A DNA stretch of 60,744 nucleotides from an uncultured Clostridia bacterium. GTDB taxonomy: Bacteria > Bacillota > Clostridia > Christensenellales > Borkfalkiaceae. Shown here one piece after another: positions 32,899 through 41,128 of the stretch; position 1 is the first letter of the stretch, and each line of letters starts with the position of its first letter. The position numbers and the translations under genes were made by a program. The notes under the pieces are model-generated. The model saw nothing but the letters and a program-made list of their open reading frames with translations. It ran no database searches and was not told the DNA's origin. The DNA lies in assembly GCA_947627565.1 (NCBI GenBank), contig CANQWO010000007.1, forward strand, positions 1 through 60,744. Direction: 5' to 3'.

Positions 32899-33681
32899 AT
32901 GAACGAAACCGCACTTTTCAAACTCTCCTACGGCGTCTATATCTGCACGACTTGGGACGAAGGCCGCCCCGTCGGCTGCGTTGCAAACAGCACGATGCAG
33001 ATCACGTCGTCGCCCGCGACGGTCGCCGTCAGCGTGAACAAGAAAAATCACACGCACCAATGCATCGAAGATACGGGGTATTTTGCGATATGCGTGCTCG
33101 CGGAGGATTCCGATCCCAAACTCATCGGCCGCTTCGGGTTCATGTCGTCGCGCGATACCGATAAGTTCGCGGGCGTGGACTATGCCGTCCGCGGAAAACT
33201 GCCCGTCTTGAACGACGCGATCGCATTTATGTCCTGCAAAGTTTTGGAAAAGTGGGAGACGTCGACGCACACCGTGTTTTTGGGTGAGGTGTTTGACTGC
33301 GACACGCTTCGCAAGGGCAAGCCCATGACCTACGCCTATTATCACGAGGTCTTGAAGGGGAAGACGAGCGCCAACGCGCCGACTTACAGTGCAAAGGCCT
33401 CGGAGGAGGAAGAGGCCCCGAAGTATGTCTGCCAAATCTGCAACTACGAATACGACGGCGACGTCCCGTTTGAGGAACTGCCCGACGATTGGGTCTGCCC
33501 CATTTGCGGCGTGGGCAAGGAGATGTTCGTGCAGAAGGGCGGGGCGAAGGCCAAGAAGAGCGGCTGGGTCTGCGACGTCTGCGGCCATGAATACGACGGC
33601 GAAATTCCCTTTGAGGAACTGCCCGACGACTGGGTCTGCCCCATTTGCAACATGGGCAAGGAACACTTTCATAAAAACTGA
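32899..33681 (+). CDS. Flavin reductase with two C-terminal rubredoxin domains
   Basis: A 260-residue three-domain redox protein. Residues 1-155 are a flavin-reductase-like FMN-binding domain ([37 protein letters not shown]). Two rubredoxin units follow, each with C-x2-C and C-P-I-C (Y-V-C-Q-I-C...W-V-C-P-I-C; W-V-C-D-V-C...W-V-C-P-I-C). Acetogen high-molecular-weight rubredoxin (Hrb) has the flavin domain plus one rubredoxin and passes electrons to the flavo-diiron protein FprA for O2 or NO reduction. The ATG after GGAGG at 32899 is chosen over an ATG 21 bases upstream. No fprA is nearby. Confidence 0.9.
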   Translation: MNETALFKLSYGVYICTTWDEGRPVGCVANSTMQITSSPATVAVSVNKKNHTHQCIEDTGYFAICVLAEDSDPKLIGRFGFMSSRDTDKFAGVDYAVRGKLPVLNDAIAFMSCKVLEKWETSTHTVFLGEVFDCDTLRKGKPMTYAYYHEVLKGKTSANAPTYSAKASEEEEAPKYVCQICNYEYDGDVPFEELPDDWVCPICGVGKEMFVQKGGAKAKKSGWVCDVCGHEYDGEIPFEELPDDWVCPICNMGKEHFHKN

Positions 33682-33689
33682 ACGAAAGC

Positions 33690-33720
33690 TCCAAGGGCCT
33701 CCGAGCGGGGGCCCTTTTTC
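33690..33720 (+). terminator. Terminator of the flavin reductase-rubredoxin gene
   Basis: Stem AAGGGCC/GGCCCTT-like (CAAGGGCCT...GGGGGCCCTTTTT) with T5. Confidence 0.75.
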
Positions 33721-33747
33721 ATGCGCCGCGCAATCTCCGTCCTCCGC

Positions 33748-33856
33748 AATTATTTCGATAAAAATCGAAATAACGAAAGAAATTCGGCGAAAAAGGCTGA
33801 GATTTTCGAAATTTTGCCGAGATTTTCCATATTTCGACGAATTTCGAAATAATTCG
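33748..33856. repeat. AT-rich palindromic island (TTTCGAAA words)
   Basis: About 108 bases framed by AATTATTTCGA at the left and TCGAAATAATT at the right. It contains a perfect 10-base-pair hairpin TTATTTCGAT/ATCGAAATAA (33750-33773) and further ATTTTCGAAATTTT and AATTTCGAAAT palindromes. The rest of the gap to 33970 holds no gene. Confidence 0.7.
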
Positions 33857-33970
33857 GCGGTTGTTGTCCGCCGTTGTAGATGATCTTTTGGGATTCGAGA
33901 CGGTTGAGCAGGAATCTCCGCGGCGCCGCCGGCGATTTGAAAAATTTCCAAAATTTTTTTGCCCAAACGC

Positions 33971-34000
33971 TTGACAAACACATACCCAAGTGGGTATACT
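33971..34000 (+). promoter_or_regulatory. Promoter of csoR-copA
   Basis: TTGACA (33971-33976), 18-base spacer, TATACT (33995-34000), overlapped by the first copper operator. Confidence 0.88.
33982..33997. promoter_or_regulatory. CsoR operator 1
   Basis: ATACCCAAGTGGGTAT, a dyad of the GTATACCC-type CsoR sites, covering the spacer and the -10. Repression by steric block is expected without Cu(I). Confidence 0.85.
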
Positions 34001-34004
34001 ATAA

Positions 34005-34020
34005 ATACCCCAATGGGTAT
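34005..34020. promoter_or_regulatory. CsoR operator 2
   Basis: ATACCCCAATGGGTAT, 23 bases after operator 1, over the transcript start. Confidence 0.85.
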
Positions 34021-34031
34021 TGGAGGACAGT

Positions 34032-34325
34032 ATGGAATGTCAATGTAAACAGAAGGCGACGCCGCGCAGCGCGGAGGAGAAGCATGCGCTCGCGTCGCGG
34101 CTCAACCGCATCATCGGCCAACTGAACGGCATCAAGAAGATGGTGGAGGAGGACCGGTATTGCGACGACGTGCTCACGCAGCTTGCCGCCGTCGACAAGG
34201 CGGTCAAGAGCGTGGCGGGCGCGGTGCTGGAGGGACACATGCACAGTTGTCTTGTCGAGAACGTCCGCGCGGGCAACCTCGACGTGATCGACGAGGTCGT
34301 CGAACTGTTCCGGAAGTTCCAATAG
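34032..34325 (+). CDS. csoR: Copper-sensing repressor CsoR
   Basis: A 97-residue all-helical DUF156 repressor that releases DNA on binding Cu(I). The ligand triad is intact: Cys44 (R-Y-C-D-D), His69 and Cys73 (H-M-H-S-C), with exactly the 25- and 4-residue spacings of known CsoR proteins. An N-terminal C-Q-C adds two further cysteines. Start is the ATG after TTGGAGGA. Two matching operators overlap its promoter and copA follows ten bases later, so it autoregulates the copper operon. Confidence 0.95.
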   Translation: MECQCKQKATPRSAEEKHALASRLNRIIGQLNGIKKMVEEDRYCDDVLTQLAAVDKAVKSVAGAVLEGHMHSCLVENVRAGNLDVIDEVVELFRKFQ

Positions 34326-34335
34326 AGGCGCGGCA

Positions 34336-36876
34336 ATGGTGAAGAAAAAATATGCAGTGCGCGGGATGAGCTGCGCCGCATGCGCGGCGGGCATCGAGCG
34401 CACGGTCAAACGGCTCGACGGCGTCGAAGCCTGCGCGGTCTCCCTCATGGGGGAGTGCATGGACGTGGAATACGACGAGGCGCGCGTTTCGGACGAGGCG
34501 ATCAAGGCGTCCGTCGCGGCGCTCGGCTACGGGGCGTTCGATTACGGAAAGACGCCCGAGACGGCCAAGAAGCGGCTCACGCTCTTCGTCCGATTCCTGA
34601 TCTCCGCCGTCTTGCTCCTTCCCGAGATGTATCTCGCGATGGGGCACATGGTCGGCCTGCCCGTTCCGCACGGTTGGCTCAATCATGGACTCCAGATGGG
34701 GATCACGCTTGCGATCCTCGCGGTCAACTATGCGTTTTTCGTGAGCGGGATCCGCGCCGCTTGGAAGCGCGTCCCGAACATGGATACGCTCGTCACGCTC
34801 GGCGCCGCCGTCTCCTACGGGTACAGCACGGTGATCGCAATTGTCGACCCCATGTCGCATTCCCTGTTCTTTGAATCTGCGGCGATGATCGTCACGCTCG
34901 TCTGCCTCGGCAAGTGGCTGGAGGACAGGAGCAAGAAGAAGACCGGGCGGGAGATCGAAAAACTCAAGGCGCTTGCGCCGGCGACCGTGACGGTGGAGCG
35001 CGGCGGAAACGTATTTTCCGTGCCGCTCTCCGAAGTGGAAGTCGGCGATCTCGTGATCGTAAAACAGGGCGAGAGCATCGCGGTCGACGGGCCCATCGAG
35101 GCGGGGCATGCCTTCGTCGACGCCTCCGCCGTGACGGGCGAGAGCCTTCCGGTGGAGCGCACTGCGGGCGAAAGGGTGACGAGCGCCTCCATCGTCTCGA
35201 GCGGATATCTCAAAGTCCGCGCGGAGAACGTGGGGGAGGACACCATGCTCGCGGGCATCATTCGCATGGTGCGGGAGGCCGGGGCGTCCAAGGCGCCCAT
35301 CCAGAAACTTGCGGATAAGATCTCGGCCGTGTTCGTCCCCGCCGTGCTCGCCGTCGCCGTCCTCACCTTCGTCATTTGGATCTGTTGCACGCGCGACGCC
35401 GCCCGTGCCTTCAATTTCGCGGTGAGCGTCATCGTCATCTCCTGTCCCTGCGCGCTGGGGCTCGCGACGCCCGTTGCCATCATGGCGGCGACGGGCCGCG
35501 GCGCTTCCCTCGGCATCCTCTATAAGAACGCGGAGGCCCTGCAGAAGATGGCCACGGTGAGGGAAGCTTTCCTCGACAAGACGGCGACGATCACGGAGGG
35601 CAGGCCCGAGGTCGTGTACTTCGAGGGGGACGAAGCGGCGAAGAAAATCGCATATGGGGTGGAAAAAAAGCTCAATCATCCGCTCGCGCAGTGCATCGTG
35701 GACTACTGCGGAGAGGGATATGAAGCGGAAGATGTCGCCTACATTCCGCGGCAGGGCGCCGTGGGGACGGTGGACGGAAAACCCTATTTTCTCGGCAACG
35801 AAACCCTCATGCAGACCAAGGGCGTGAAGTTCGAGGCACAGCTCGAGCGGTTTCTTGCGCTGACTTCGGAGGGCAAGACGGTGCTCTTTCTCGCGGATGA
35901 AAAAAAGGTGCTCGCCATGTTCGGCCTCGCCGACACCCTCAAGACGGGGAGCCGCGCGGCGGTGAAGGAGCTCCTTTCCCTCGGATGTGTCCCCGTCATG
36001 CTCACGGGGGACAACGCCGCCGTGGCACGGGTCATCGCGCGCGAGGCGGGCTTCCCCGATTGGGACGCCTGCGTGTGCGCCGAGCTCCTTCCCGAGGAAA
36101 AGCTCGAATATGTGCGCCGTGCGCGCGAGCAAGGCGAACGGGCGAAGCGGGAACTCCACACGGCCAAGCGGGCAAATCCCTACGTCGCCATGGTGGGGGA
36201 CGGCATCAACGACGCCCCCGCCTTGAAGGAGGCGGACGTCGGCATCGCCATGGGCAACGGCACGGACGTCGCGATCGAGAGCGCCGACGCGGTACTCGTG
36301 AATGGGGACCTCGGCGTGCTGCCGCGCGCCCTCAGACTTGCGAGAAAGACGATGCGCATCATCAAACAGAACCTCTTCTGGGCATTTTTCTACAACTGCA
36401 TCGGGATCCCGCTCGCGGCGGGCGCGTTCGCGTGGGCGGGGCTTACCTTAAATCCCATGATCGCGGCGGCCGCGATGAGCCTTTCCTCTCTGTTCGTGGT
36501 GACCAACGCGCTCCGTCTGACGCGGTTCGAGACGAAAAATGGGCATACCATGTCCGCGGTACAGGTACCTGAAATACAAGAAATTGAAGGCGTCGGCGCA
36601 GAGCGCGCGGAGGTCGGAAAAGACGAAGAAAACAAAATGAAAGAAGAAAACAAAATAGAAGGAGATATTGCAATGAAGACAACTTTGAAAGTCACGGGAA
36701 TGATGTGCGCGCATTGCGTGCGACACGTCACGGAGGCCCTTCAAAAGCAGGAGGGTGTGGAAAAAGCCGAGGTCAGCCTTGAAAAGGGCACGGCCGAAGT
36801 CTGGGGAACGGCGTCGCCGCAGGCGCTCGTCGCCGCGGTGCAAGAGGCGGGCTACGAGGCCGAACTGCTCTTGTAA
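34336..36876 (+). CDS. copA: Copper-exporting P1B ATPase with fused C-terminal CopZ domain
   Basis: An 846-residue inner-membrane Cu(I) exporter. N-terminal metal-binding domain with G-M-S-C-A-A-C (Cys13, Cys16), the A-domain T-G-E-S, transport motif C-P-C (370-372), phosphorylation Asp414 in D-K-T-A-T, where nearly all P-type ATPases have D-K-T-G-T, H-P in N-H-P-L, and G-D-G-I-N-D-A-P. After the last helices a charged linker (about 735-779) leads into a second metal-binding domain with G-M-M-C-A-H-C. That domain equals a free CopZ chaperone and has its own internal start signals. Second gene of the csoR operon. Confidence 0.93.
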   Translation: MVKKKYAVRGMSCAACAAGIERTVKRLDGVEACAVSLMGECMDVEYDEARVSDEAIKASVAALGYGAFDYGKTPETAKKRLTLFVRFLISAVLLLPEMYLAMGHMVGLPVPHGWLNHGLQMGITLAILAVNYAFFVSGIRAAWKRVPNMDTLVTLGAAVSYGYSTVIAIVDPMSHSLFFESAAMIVTLVCLGKWLEDRSKKKTGREIEKLKALAPATVTVERGGNVFSVPLSEVEVGDLVIVKQGESIAVDGPIEAGHAFVDASAVTGESLPVERTAGERVTSASIVSSGYLKVRAENVGEDTMLAGIIRMVREAGASKAPIQKLADKISAVFVPAVLAVAVLTFVIWICCTRDAARAFNFAVSVIVISCPCALGLATPVAIMAATGRGASLGILYKNAEALQKMATVREAFLDKTATITEGRPEVVYFEGDEAAKKIAYGVEKKLNHPLAQCIVDYCGEGYEAEDVAYIPRQGAVGTVDGKPYFLGNETLMQTKGVKFEAQLERFLALTSEGKTVLFLADEKKVLAMFGLADTLKTGSRAAVKELLSLGCVPVMLTGDNAAVARVIAREAGFPDWDACVCAELLPEEKLEYVRRAREQGERAKRELHTAKRANPYVAMVGDGINDAPALKEADVGIAMGNGTDVAIESADAVLVNGDLGVLPRALRLARKTMRIIKQNLFWAFFYNCIGIPLAAGAFAWAGLTLNPMIAAAAMSLSSLFVVTNALRLTRFETKNGHTMSAVQVPEIQEIEGVGAERAEVGKDEENKMKEENKIEGDIAMKTTLKVTGMMCAHCVRHVTEALQKQEGVEKAEVSLEKGTAEVWGTASPQALVAAVQEAGYEAELLL
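36548..36555 (-). repeat. RGACATGGK motif copy (CopA linker)
   Basis: Minus strand GGACATGG, TATGCC, CATTTTTCG. Read H-T-M-S at the join between the last CopA helix and the linker to the CopZ domain. Confidence 0.88.
36673..36876 (+). CDS. copZ: Candidate internal product: free CopZ chaperone
   Basis: In-frame inner start within copA: AGAAGGAGAT at 36657-36666, then ATG at 36673. The product of 67 residues is a complete HMA domain (M-K-T-T-L-K-V-T-G-M-M-C-A-H-C-V-R-H) with the Cu(I)-binding C-x2-C. A free CopZ would carry Cu(I) in the cytosol to CopA or CsoR. The strong ribosome site is what one expects of a once-separate gene. Whether free CopZ is made, or only the fusion, cannot be told from sequence. 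Confidence 0.55.
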   Translation: MKTTLKVTGMMCAHCVRHVTEALQKQEGVEKAEVSLEKGTAEVWGTASPQALVAAVQEAGYEAELLL

Positions 36877-36905
36877 CTCGTAGCTCTTAACATGGAGTGC
36901 GGGCC

Positions 36906-36913
36906 CCATGTCC
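36906..36913 (-). repeat. RGACATGGK motif copy (copA-arsR gap, a)
   Basis: Minus strand GGACATGG then GGCCCGCAC, 30 bases after the copA stop. Confidence 0.8.
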
Positions 36914-36934
36914 GAGGCGGGGGTCGGCGGATCG

Positions 36935-36942
36935 AGACATGG
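36935..36942 (+). repeat. RGACATGGK motif copy (copA-arsR gap, b)
   Basis: AGACATGG then TAGCG. Opposite in direction to the copy at 36906, 29 bases away. Confidence 0.7.
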
Positions 36943-37042
36943 TAGCGTCGGATCGGCTTTCGCGGAGAATCGACACGGAGCGCCAACACTTGCGCGTATG
37001 CGCGTGACACCATATGCTATACTTTCCCAAAAGGAGGAAGCT

Positions 37043-37378
37043 ATGGAAACGTTACTTTTGGATCGCCGCACGCAGGGATTGATCGAGGGCTATGTCCCGG
37101 ACGGAGAACTGCTCGATTCGCTCGTCCGATTTTTCTCCATCTTTGCGGACCATACGCGGCTTCGCATCCTCTCCGCGCTCGCGATCTCCGAGATGTGCGT
37201 CACCGATATTTCACGGGTGTTGGGGATCAACCAGACGACCGTCTCGCACCAGCTCCGCTTCCTGAAGGATGCGGGCATGGTACGCACCGACCGCCACGGA
37301 AAGATCATTTTCTACTCCCTTTTCGATGAGATCGTCAACGATGTTCTGCTCAAGGGCGTGGAATTTTTGGGATATTGA
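37043..37378 (+). CDS. ArsR/SmtB-family regulator
   Basis: A 111-residue winged-helix repressor. Dimer helices flank the core A-D-H-T-R-L-R-I-L-S-A-L, then the motif S-E-M-C-V-T-D-I-S-R-V-L-G-I-N-Q-T-T-V-S-H-Q-L-R-F-L (recognition helix) and wing R-T-D-R-H-G-K-I-I-F-Y-S-L. One Cys in the metal-helix position (M-C-V) recalls arsenic or cadmium sensors, but the second ligand of E-L-C-V-C is missing. Start after AAGGAGG. Its upstream region has the GC-rich dyad TTGCGCGTATGCGCG (36987-37001) as a possible operator. No obvious target gene is adjacent. Confidence 0.88.
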   Translation: METLLLDRRTQGLIEGYVPDGELLDSLVRFFSIFADHTRLRILSALAISEMCVTDISRVLGINQTTVSHQLRFLKDAGMVRTDRHGKIIFYSLFDEIVNDVLLKGVEFLGY

Positions 37379-37388
37379 CGCGGCTGCA

Positions 37389-37426
37389 TGCGGGCGCCGC
37401 CGAACGCTTTGCGTTCGGCGGCGCCT
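37389..37426 (+). terminator. Terminator of the arsR-type gene
   Basis: Perfect stem GGCGCCGCCGAACGC/GCGTTCGGCGGCGCC, then TTTGT. A strong hairpin with a short T run. Confidence 0.8.
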
Positions 37427-37541
37427 TTGTCTTCCCGCCACACCGTTTCGTCATACTGTTTCCGTCATACTATCCTCGCGGGAAGCGCGGGGCTTTTTTC
37501 GGAAACGCGGCGCCGCGCGGGAAAAATTCTATGAATTTCCC

Positions 37542-37569
37542 TTGAAAAATATGGAAATTTGTGTATAAT
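37542..37569 (+). promoter_or_regulatory. Promoter of the uvrC operon
   Basis: TTGAAA (37542-37547), 16-base spacer, TATAAT (37564-37569). The start codon is seven bases past the -10, so the mRNA is probably leaderless. Confidence 0.78.
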
Positions 37570-37575
37570 AGAGAT

Positions 37576-39384
37576 ATGAATGAGGTCGTGCGGGAAAAAC
37601 TCAAACTGCTGCCCGATTCTCCCGGCGTCTACATCATGCTCGACGCGGATGGGACGGTCATCTATGTGGGCAAGGCGCGCGTCCTCAAAAACCGCGTGCG
37701 GCAGTATTTCCATGCCTCCGAGAAGCCCTATAAGGTGCAGGCCATGGTGGAGTGCATCGCCGATTTTTCCTACATCGTCGTGCCCACCGAAGTGGACGCC
37801 CTCGCCCTCGAAAATACCCTCATCAAGAAGTATAAACCCAAATACAACATCCTCTTAAAGGACGACAAGACGTATCCCTACATCAAGGTGCACACGCGCG
37901 AGGAGTTTCCCCGCATTTCCGTCACCCGAAAGGTCAAAAGGGACGGCAAATACTTCGGGCCGTTCATGGGCGGGATCAGTTGCAAGGAGATCGTCGACGT
38001 CGCGGCCAAGGTGTATCACATCCGCACCTGCAATACCCGCATCACGGAGAAGGCGGCGCGGCCCTGTCTCAACCACCATCTCGGGCGGTGCTTCGCGCCC
38101 TGCGCGCACCTCATCACAAGGGAAGAATACGCCGCCCGCGTCGAGAAAGTGCTCGCCTTTTTGGGCGGGGACTACGAGGAGGCCGAACGTCTGCTCGAAG
38201 AGAAGATGGCGGCCTTCGCGGAGAACGAGGAATTTGAACTTGCGCTCGACTACCGCGAAAAGATCAAGATGCTCCAAAAGCTCGGCGAGCGGCGGATCAC
38301 GTCGATGCCGAAGGACGTCGACGCCGACATCTGGGCGTATGCCTCCAACGGCCTGTATGCGGTCGTCTCGTTGCTGGTGACGCGGCGCGGGGTCATGCAG
38401 GGCTCTCTGAACTTCTCCCTCGACGAAGGCGCGGGGGAACGGGCGGAGTCCTTCACGAGTTTTCTGACGCAATACTACGAGGGCAAGCCCATTCCGCACG
38501 AGCTCATCTTAGAGGAGCCGTTCGACGACGATCTCTTTGTCGCGTACTGCAAACAGAAGGAGGGCCGCGGGGTGGAGATCACGCGCCCGAAATTGGGCGT
38601 GAAGCGGGAGCTTTTGGACATGGGTACCCGCAATGCGGCCGAATACCTCGAAAAGTCCATCTCTGCGATCGCCCATAAAGACGACATGACGACGCACGCG
38701 TGCGCCCGTCTCAAGGAACTTTTGGCCCTCGCCCGCTATCCCAAGCGCATGGAGTGCTACGATATTTCCAACATCTCGGGCGTGGATAAAGTGGGGAGCA
38801 TGGTCGTCTTCACCGACGGAGAAGCGGACAAATATCAATACCGCCGCTTCCGCATCAAGACGGTGGAGGGGGCCAACGACTTCGCCTCGCTCGCCGAGGT
38901 GTTGAAGCGCAGGCTCTCCAAACTCGGCACCGATGATGAGGAACGCTTCCCGCGGCCGCAGCTCATCGTACTCGACGGCGGCAGGGGGCAGCTCACGGCC
39001 GTTGCGGCCATCTTCCGCGAACTCGGCGTCGAAGATATCGACCTCATCGCCCTCGCAAAGCAGGAGGAGGAGATCTATACCCTGCATGCCGATGTGCCCG
39101 TCCGCCTCGACCGGCGCGACTATGCGCTCAAAATGTTGCAGCGCATCCGCGACGAGGCGCACCGCTTTGCCATCACCTACTTTCGCAATCTGCATTCCAA
39201 GCGCAATCTTGCCTCCGTTCTCGATGAGATCGAGGGGGTGGGAAAGCAGAAGAAGGCGGCGCTCATGGAGAAGTTCGGCACCATCGACAAGATCATGCGC
39301 GCGCGCGAAGACGAACTCGCGGCGACGCCCGGCATCGGCAGGGAGCTCGCGGGCCGCATCCTCCGCCATTTCGAACAGCTATGA
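37576..39384 (+). CDS. uvrC: Excinuclease ABC subunit C
   Basis: A 602-residue nuclease making both incisions in nucleotide-excision repair. GIY-YIG domain (L-P-D-S-P-G-V-Y-I-M...I-Y-V-G-K-A, residues 12-37), four-Cys region (C-N-T-R-I-T...C-L-N-H-H-L-G-R-C-x-A-P-C), UVR domain near 200-235 for UvrB contact, RNase-H-like nuclease with C-Y-D-I-S-N-I-S and D-G-G-R-G-Q, and C-terminal helix-hairpin-helix pairs. No Shine-Dalgarno site precedes the ATG. It overlaps the next gene by four bases and heads a long co-directional run. Confidence 0.95.
   Translation: MNEVVREKLKLLPDSPGVYIMLDADGTVIYVGKARVLKNRVRQYFHASEKPYKVQAMVECIADFSYIVVPTEVDALALENTLIKKYKPKYNILLKDDKTYPYIKVHTREEFPRISVTRKVKRDGKYFGPFMGGISCKEIVDVAAKVYHIRTCNTRITEKAARPCLNHHLGRCFAPCAHLITREEYAARVEKVLAFLGGDYEEAERLLEEKMAAFAENEEFELALDYREKIKMLQKLGERRITSMPKDVDADIWAYASNGLYAVVSLLVTRRGVMQGSLNFSLDEGAGERAESFTSFLTQYYEGKPIPHELILEEPFDDDLFVAYCKQKEGRGVEITRPKLGVKRELLDMGTRNAAEYLEKSISAIAHKDDMTTHACARLKELLALARYPKRMECYDISNISGVDKVGSMVVFTDGEADKYQYRRFRIKTVEGANDFASLAEVLKRRLSKLGTDDEERFPRPQLIVLDGGRGQLTAVAAIFRELGVEDIDLIALAKQEEEIYTLHADVPVRLDRRDYALKMLQRIRDEAHRFAITYFRNLHSKRNLASVLDEIEGVGKQKKAALMEKFGTIDKIMRAREDELAATPGIGRELAGRILRHFEQL
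38616..38623 (+). repeat. RGACATGGK motif copy (in uvrC)
   Basis: GGACATGG then GTACCCGC, read L-D-M-G-T in the linker before the nuclease domain. Confidence 0.85.
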
Positions 39385-40205
39385 ACTTGAATTATCGTCT
39401 ATTCGTCTCCGATTTCGACGGCACGCTCGTCCGTTCCGACGGCACCGTCTCGCAGAAAAACAGAGACGCCATCGAAAAATATCGGGCCGCGGGCGGCATT
39501 TTTGCCGTCTGCACGGGCCGCATGCTCACTTCCATTCTGCCGCGGCTCGAAGACTTGGGCCTCAGAGACGGCTACGTCGTCGCCTTTCAAGGGGCGCAGA
39601 TCGCCGACATCGCGTCGGGCAAACTGCTCCGCGATTGCGCGTTCGAGACGTCCGAGGCGCTCGAAGTCATCCGCTTCATGGAAGAGAAAAATTTGCACAT
39701 TCACATCTATGTCGAAGGCAAGCTCTTCGCCAACAAAGATGACGCGCTTCTCGCCGCATATGAGCGCGTTTGCGGCGTAAAGGGGACCGTTCCGAACGGC
39801 CTTCTTTCGGACATGGTGGCCTCCGATCACCTGCGAGTGGTCAAAGTGCTGGCGATGCAGACGCCGGAAGAGCGGGCGGATGTCCTCGCGCTCCTCACGG
39901 AAAAATTCGGCGAAAAATACGCCGTGGCCTGTTCTTCGGAGTGGCTCGTCGAGGTCATGCCGAAGGGGCAGACGAAGGCCGCGGCCATCGCGTTTCTTGC
40001 GGAGGCCTACGGGATCCCGCGGCAAGCGATTGCGGCCATCGGCGATCAGGAGAACGACATTCCCATGGTCATGGCGGCGGGCGGGAAGTTTGCCGTCGAA
40101 AACGCGGTTCCCGCGCTCAAAGCGATCGCGACCGTTGTGCCTTCGTTCGAGGAGGACGGCGTCGCCTATGCCATCGAGAAATACGCAATGGGGGAGAAAG
40201 TATGA
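39381..40205 (+). CDS. HAD-superfamily phosphatase, Cof type
   Basis: A 274-residue cytosolic hydrolase. Motif I S-D-F-D-G-T-L at residues 10-16 (nucleophile Asp11), motif II C-T-G-R near 42, motif III Lys in M-P-K-G-Q-T-K near 195, and motif IV G-D-Q-E-N-D-I-P-M near 219-227, with the C2-type cap inserted between II and III. Cof-type enzymes remove phosphate from sugar phosphates or pyridoxal phosphate; the substrate cannot be read here. It overlaps uvrC and hprK by four bases each, so translation is coupled. Confidence 0.92.
   Translation: MNLNYRLFVSDFDGTLVRSDGTVSQKNRDAIEKYRAAGGIFAVCTGRMLTSILPRLEDLGLRDGYVVAFQGAQIADIASGKLLRDCAFETSEALEVIRFMEEKNLHIHIYVEGKLFANKDDALLAAYERVCGVKGTVPNGLLSDMVASDHLRVVKVLAMQTPEERADVLALLTEKFGEKYAVACSSEWLVEVMPKGQTKAAAIAFLAEAYGIPRQAIAAIGDQENDIPMVMAAGGKFAVENAVPALKAIATVVPSFEEDGVAYAIEKYAMGEKV
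39809..39816 (+). repeat. RGACATGGK motif copy (HAD gene)
   Basis: GGACATGG then TGGCC, read S-D-M-V-A in the variable cap domain. Confidence 0.82.
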
Positions 40206-41128
40206 ACGAGATCATTCTGCCGCACGAGTCGGTCATGCTCGACAAATTCGCGTCCGACCTCGGGCTCGAGCTCATCTATGCGGGGCGGGGCATTCTCACG
40301 CTGACGAGCGTCAGCGTCGATCGGCCCGGCCTTCGCCTTGCGGGCTTTTTCACGGCCTACGATACGCAGCGTATCATGCTGGTCGGCCTCACCGAACACG
40401 AGTATTTGCGTTCCTTCGAGCCCGAAGAGCGCACCGCGCGCATCGCCAAGCTCTTTTCCTACGGCGACGTGCCCTGCGTCATCTTTACCCGCGACCTGCC
40501 CATTCTTCCCGAATTTTTAGAGTGTGCGCGCGCCTCGGGTACGCCCATCTTTCGGACCGGCAAGGTCACGACGCAGGTCATGGCCGATCTGTGCGCCTAT
40601 CTCTCCCGCCTTTTGGCGCCCAAGACGACGGTGCACGGCGTACTCATGGACGTCTTCGGCGCGGGCATCCTGCTCACGGGGAGCTCGGGCGTCGGCAAGA
40701 GCGAGACGGCCATGGAGCTCATCAAGCGCGGGCACAGGCTCGTGGCGGACGACTCCGTGCTCATCCGCAAGGTGGAGAGTGAACTCGTCGGCACCGCGCC
40801 CGAGCGCATCCGCTATTTCATGGAGCTCAGGGGCATCGGCATCATCAACGTCAAGAACATGTACGGCTCGGGATCCATCTTGACGGAGAAGGAAGTGGAG
40901 CTCGTCATGGAGCTCGAGCACTGGAAACAGGGGAAGGAATACGACCGCATCGGCGGCGAGGGCGGATTCGAAGACATCTTGGGCATCCGGGTCCCCAAGC
41001 TCACCGTCCCCGTGAGCCCGGGCAGAAATCTTGCCATTTTGATCGAGGTCGCGGCGCGCAATCACCGCCTCAAACTCATGGGGTACGACGCGGCACAGGA
41101 ACTCATCCAACGCACGATAGGAAGATAA
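40202..41128 (+). CDS. hprK: HPr kinase/phosphorylase
   Basis: A 308-residue bifunctional enzyme that adds and removes phosphate at Ser46 of HPr, the key signal of carbon catabolite control in Firmicutes. P-loop G-S-S-G-V-G-K-S near residue 160, catalytic H-R-L-V-A-D-D near 180, the family signature R-G-I-G-I-I-N-V near 215 and the C-terminal R-x-L-A-I-L-I-E-V-A-A-R-N segment are all visible. The start is the ATG overlapping the HAD stop. It implies a sugar PTS or at least HPr elsewhere in the genome. It ends directly against the U32 gene. Confidence 0.95.
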   Translation: MNEIILPHESVMLDKFASDLGLELIYAGRGILTLTSVSVDRPGLRLAGFFTAYDTQRIMLVGLTEHEYLRSFEPEERTARIAKLFSYGDVPCVIFTRDLPILPEFLECARASGTPIFRTGKVTTQVMADLCAYLSRLLAPKTTVHGVLMDVFGAGILLTGSSGVGKSETAMELIKRGHRLVADDSVLIRKVESELVGTAPERIRYFMELRGIGIINVKNMYGSGSILTEKEVELVMELEHWKQGKEYDRIGGEGGFEDILGIRVPKLTVPVSPGRNLAILIEVAARNHRLKLMGYDAAQELIQRTIGR

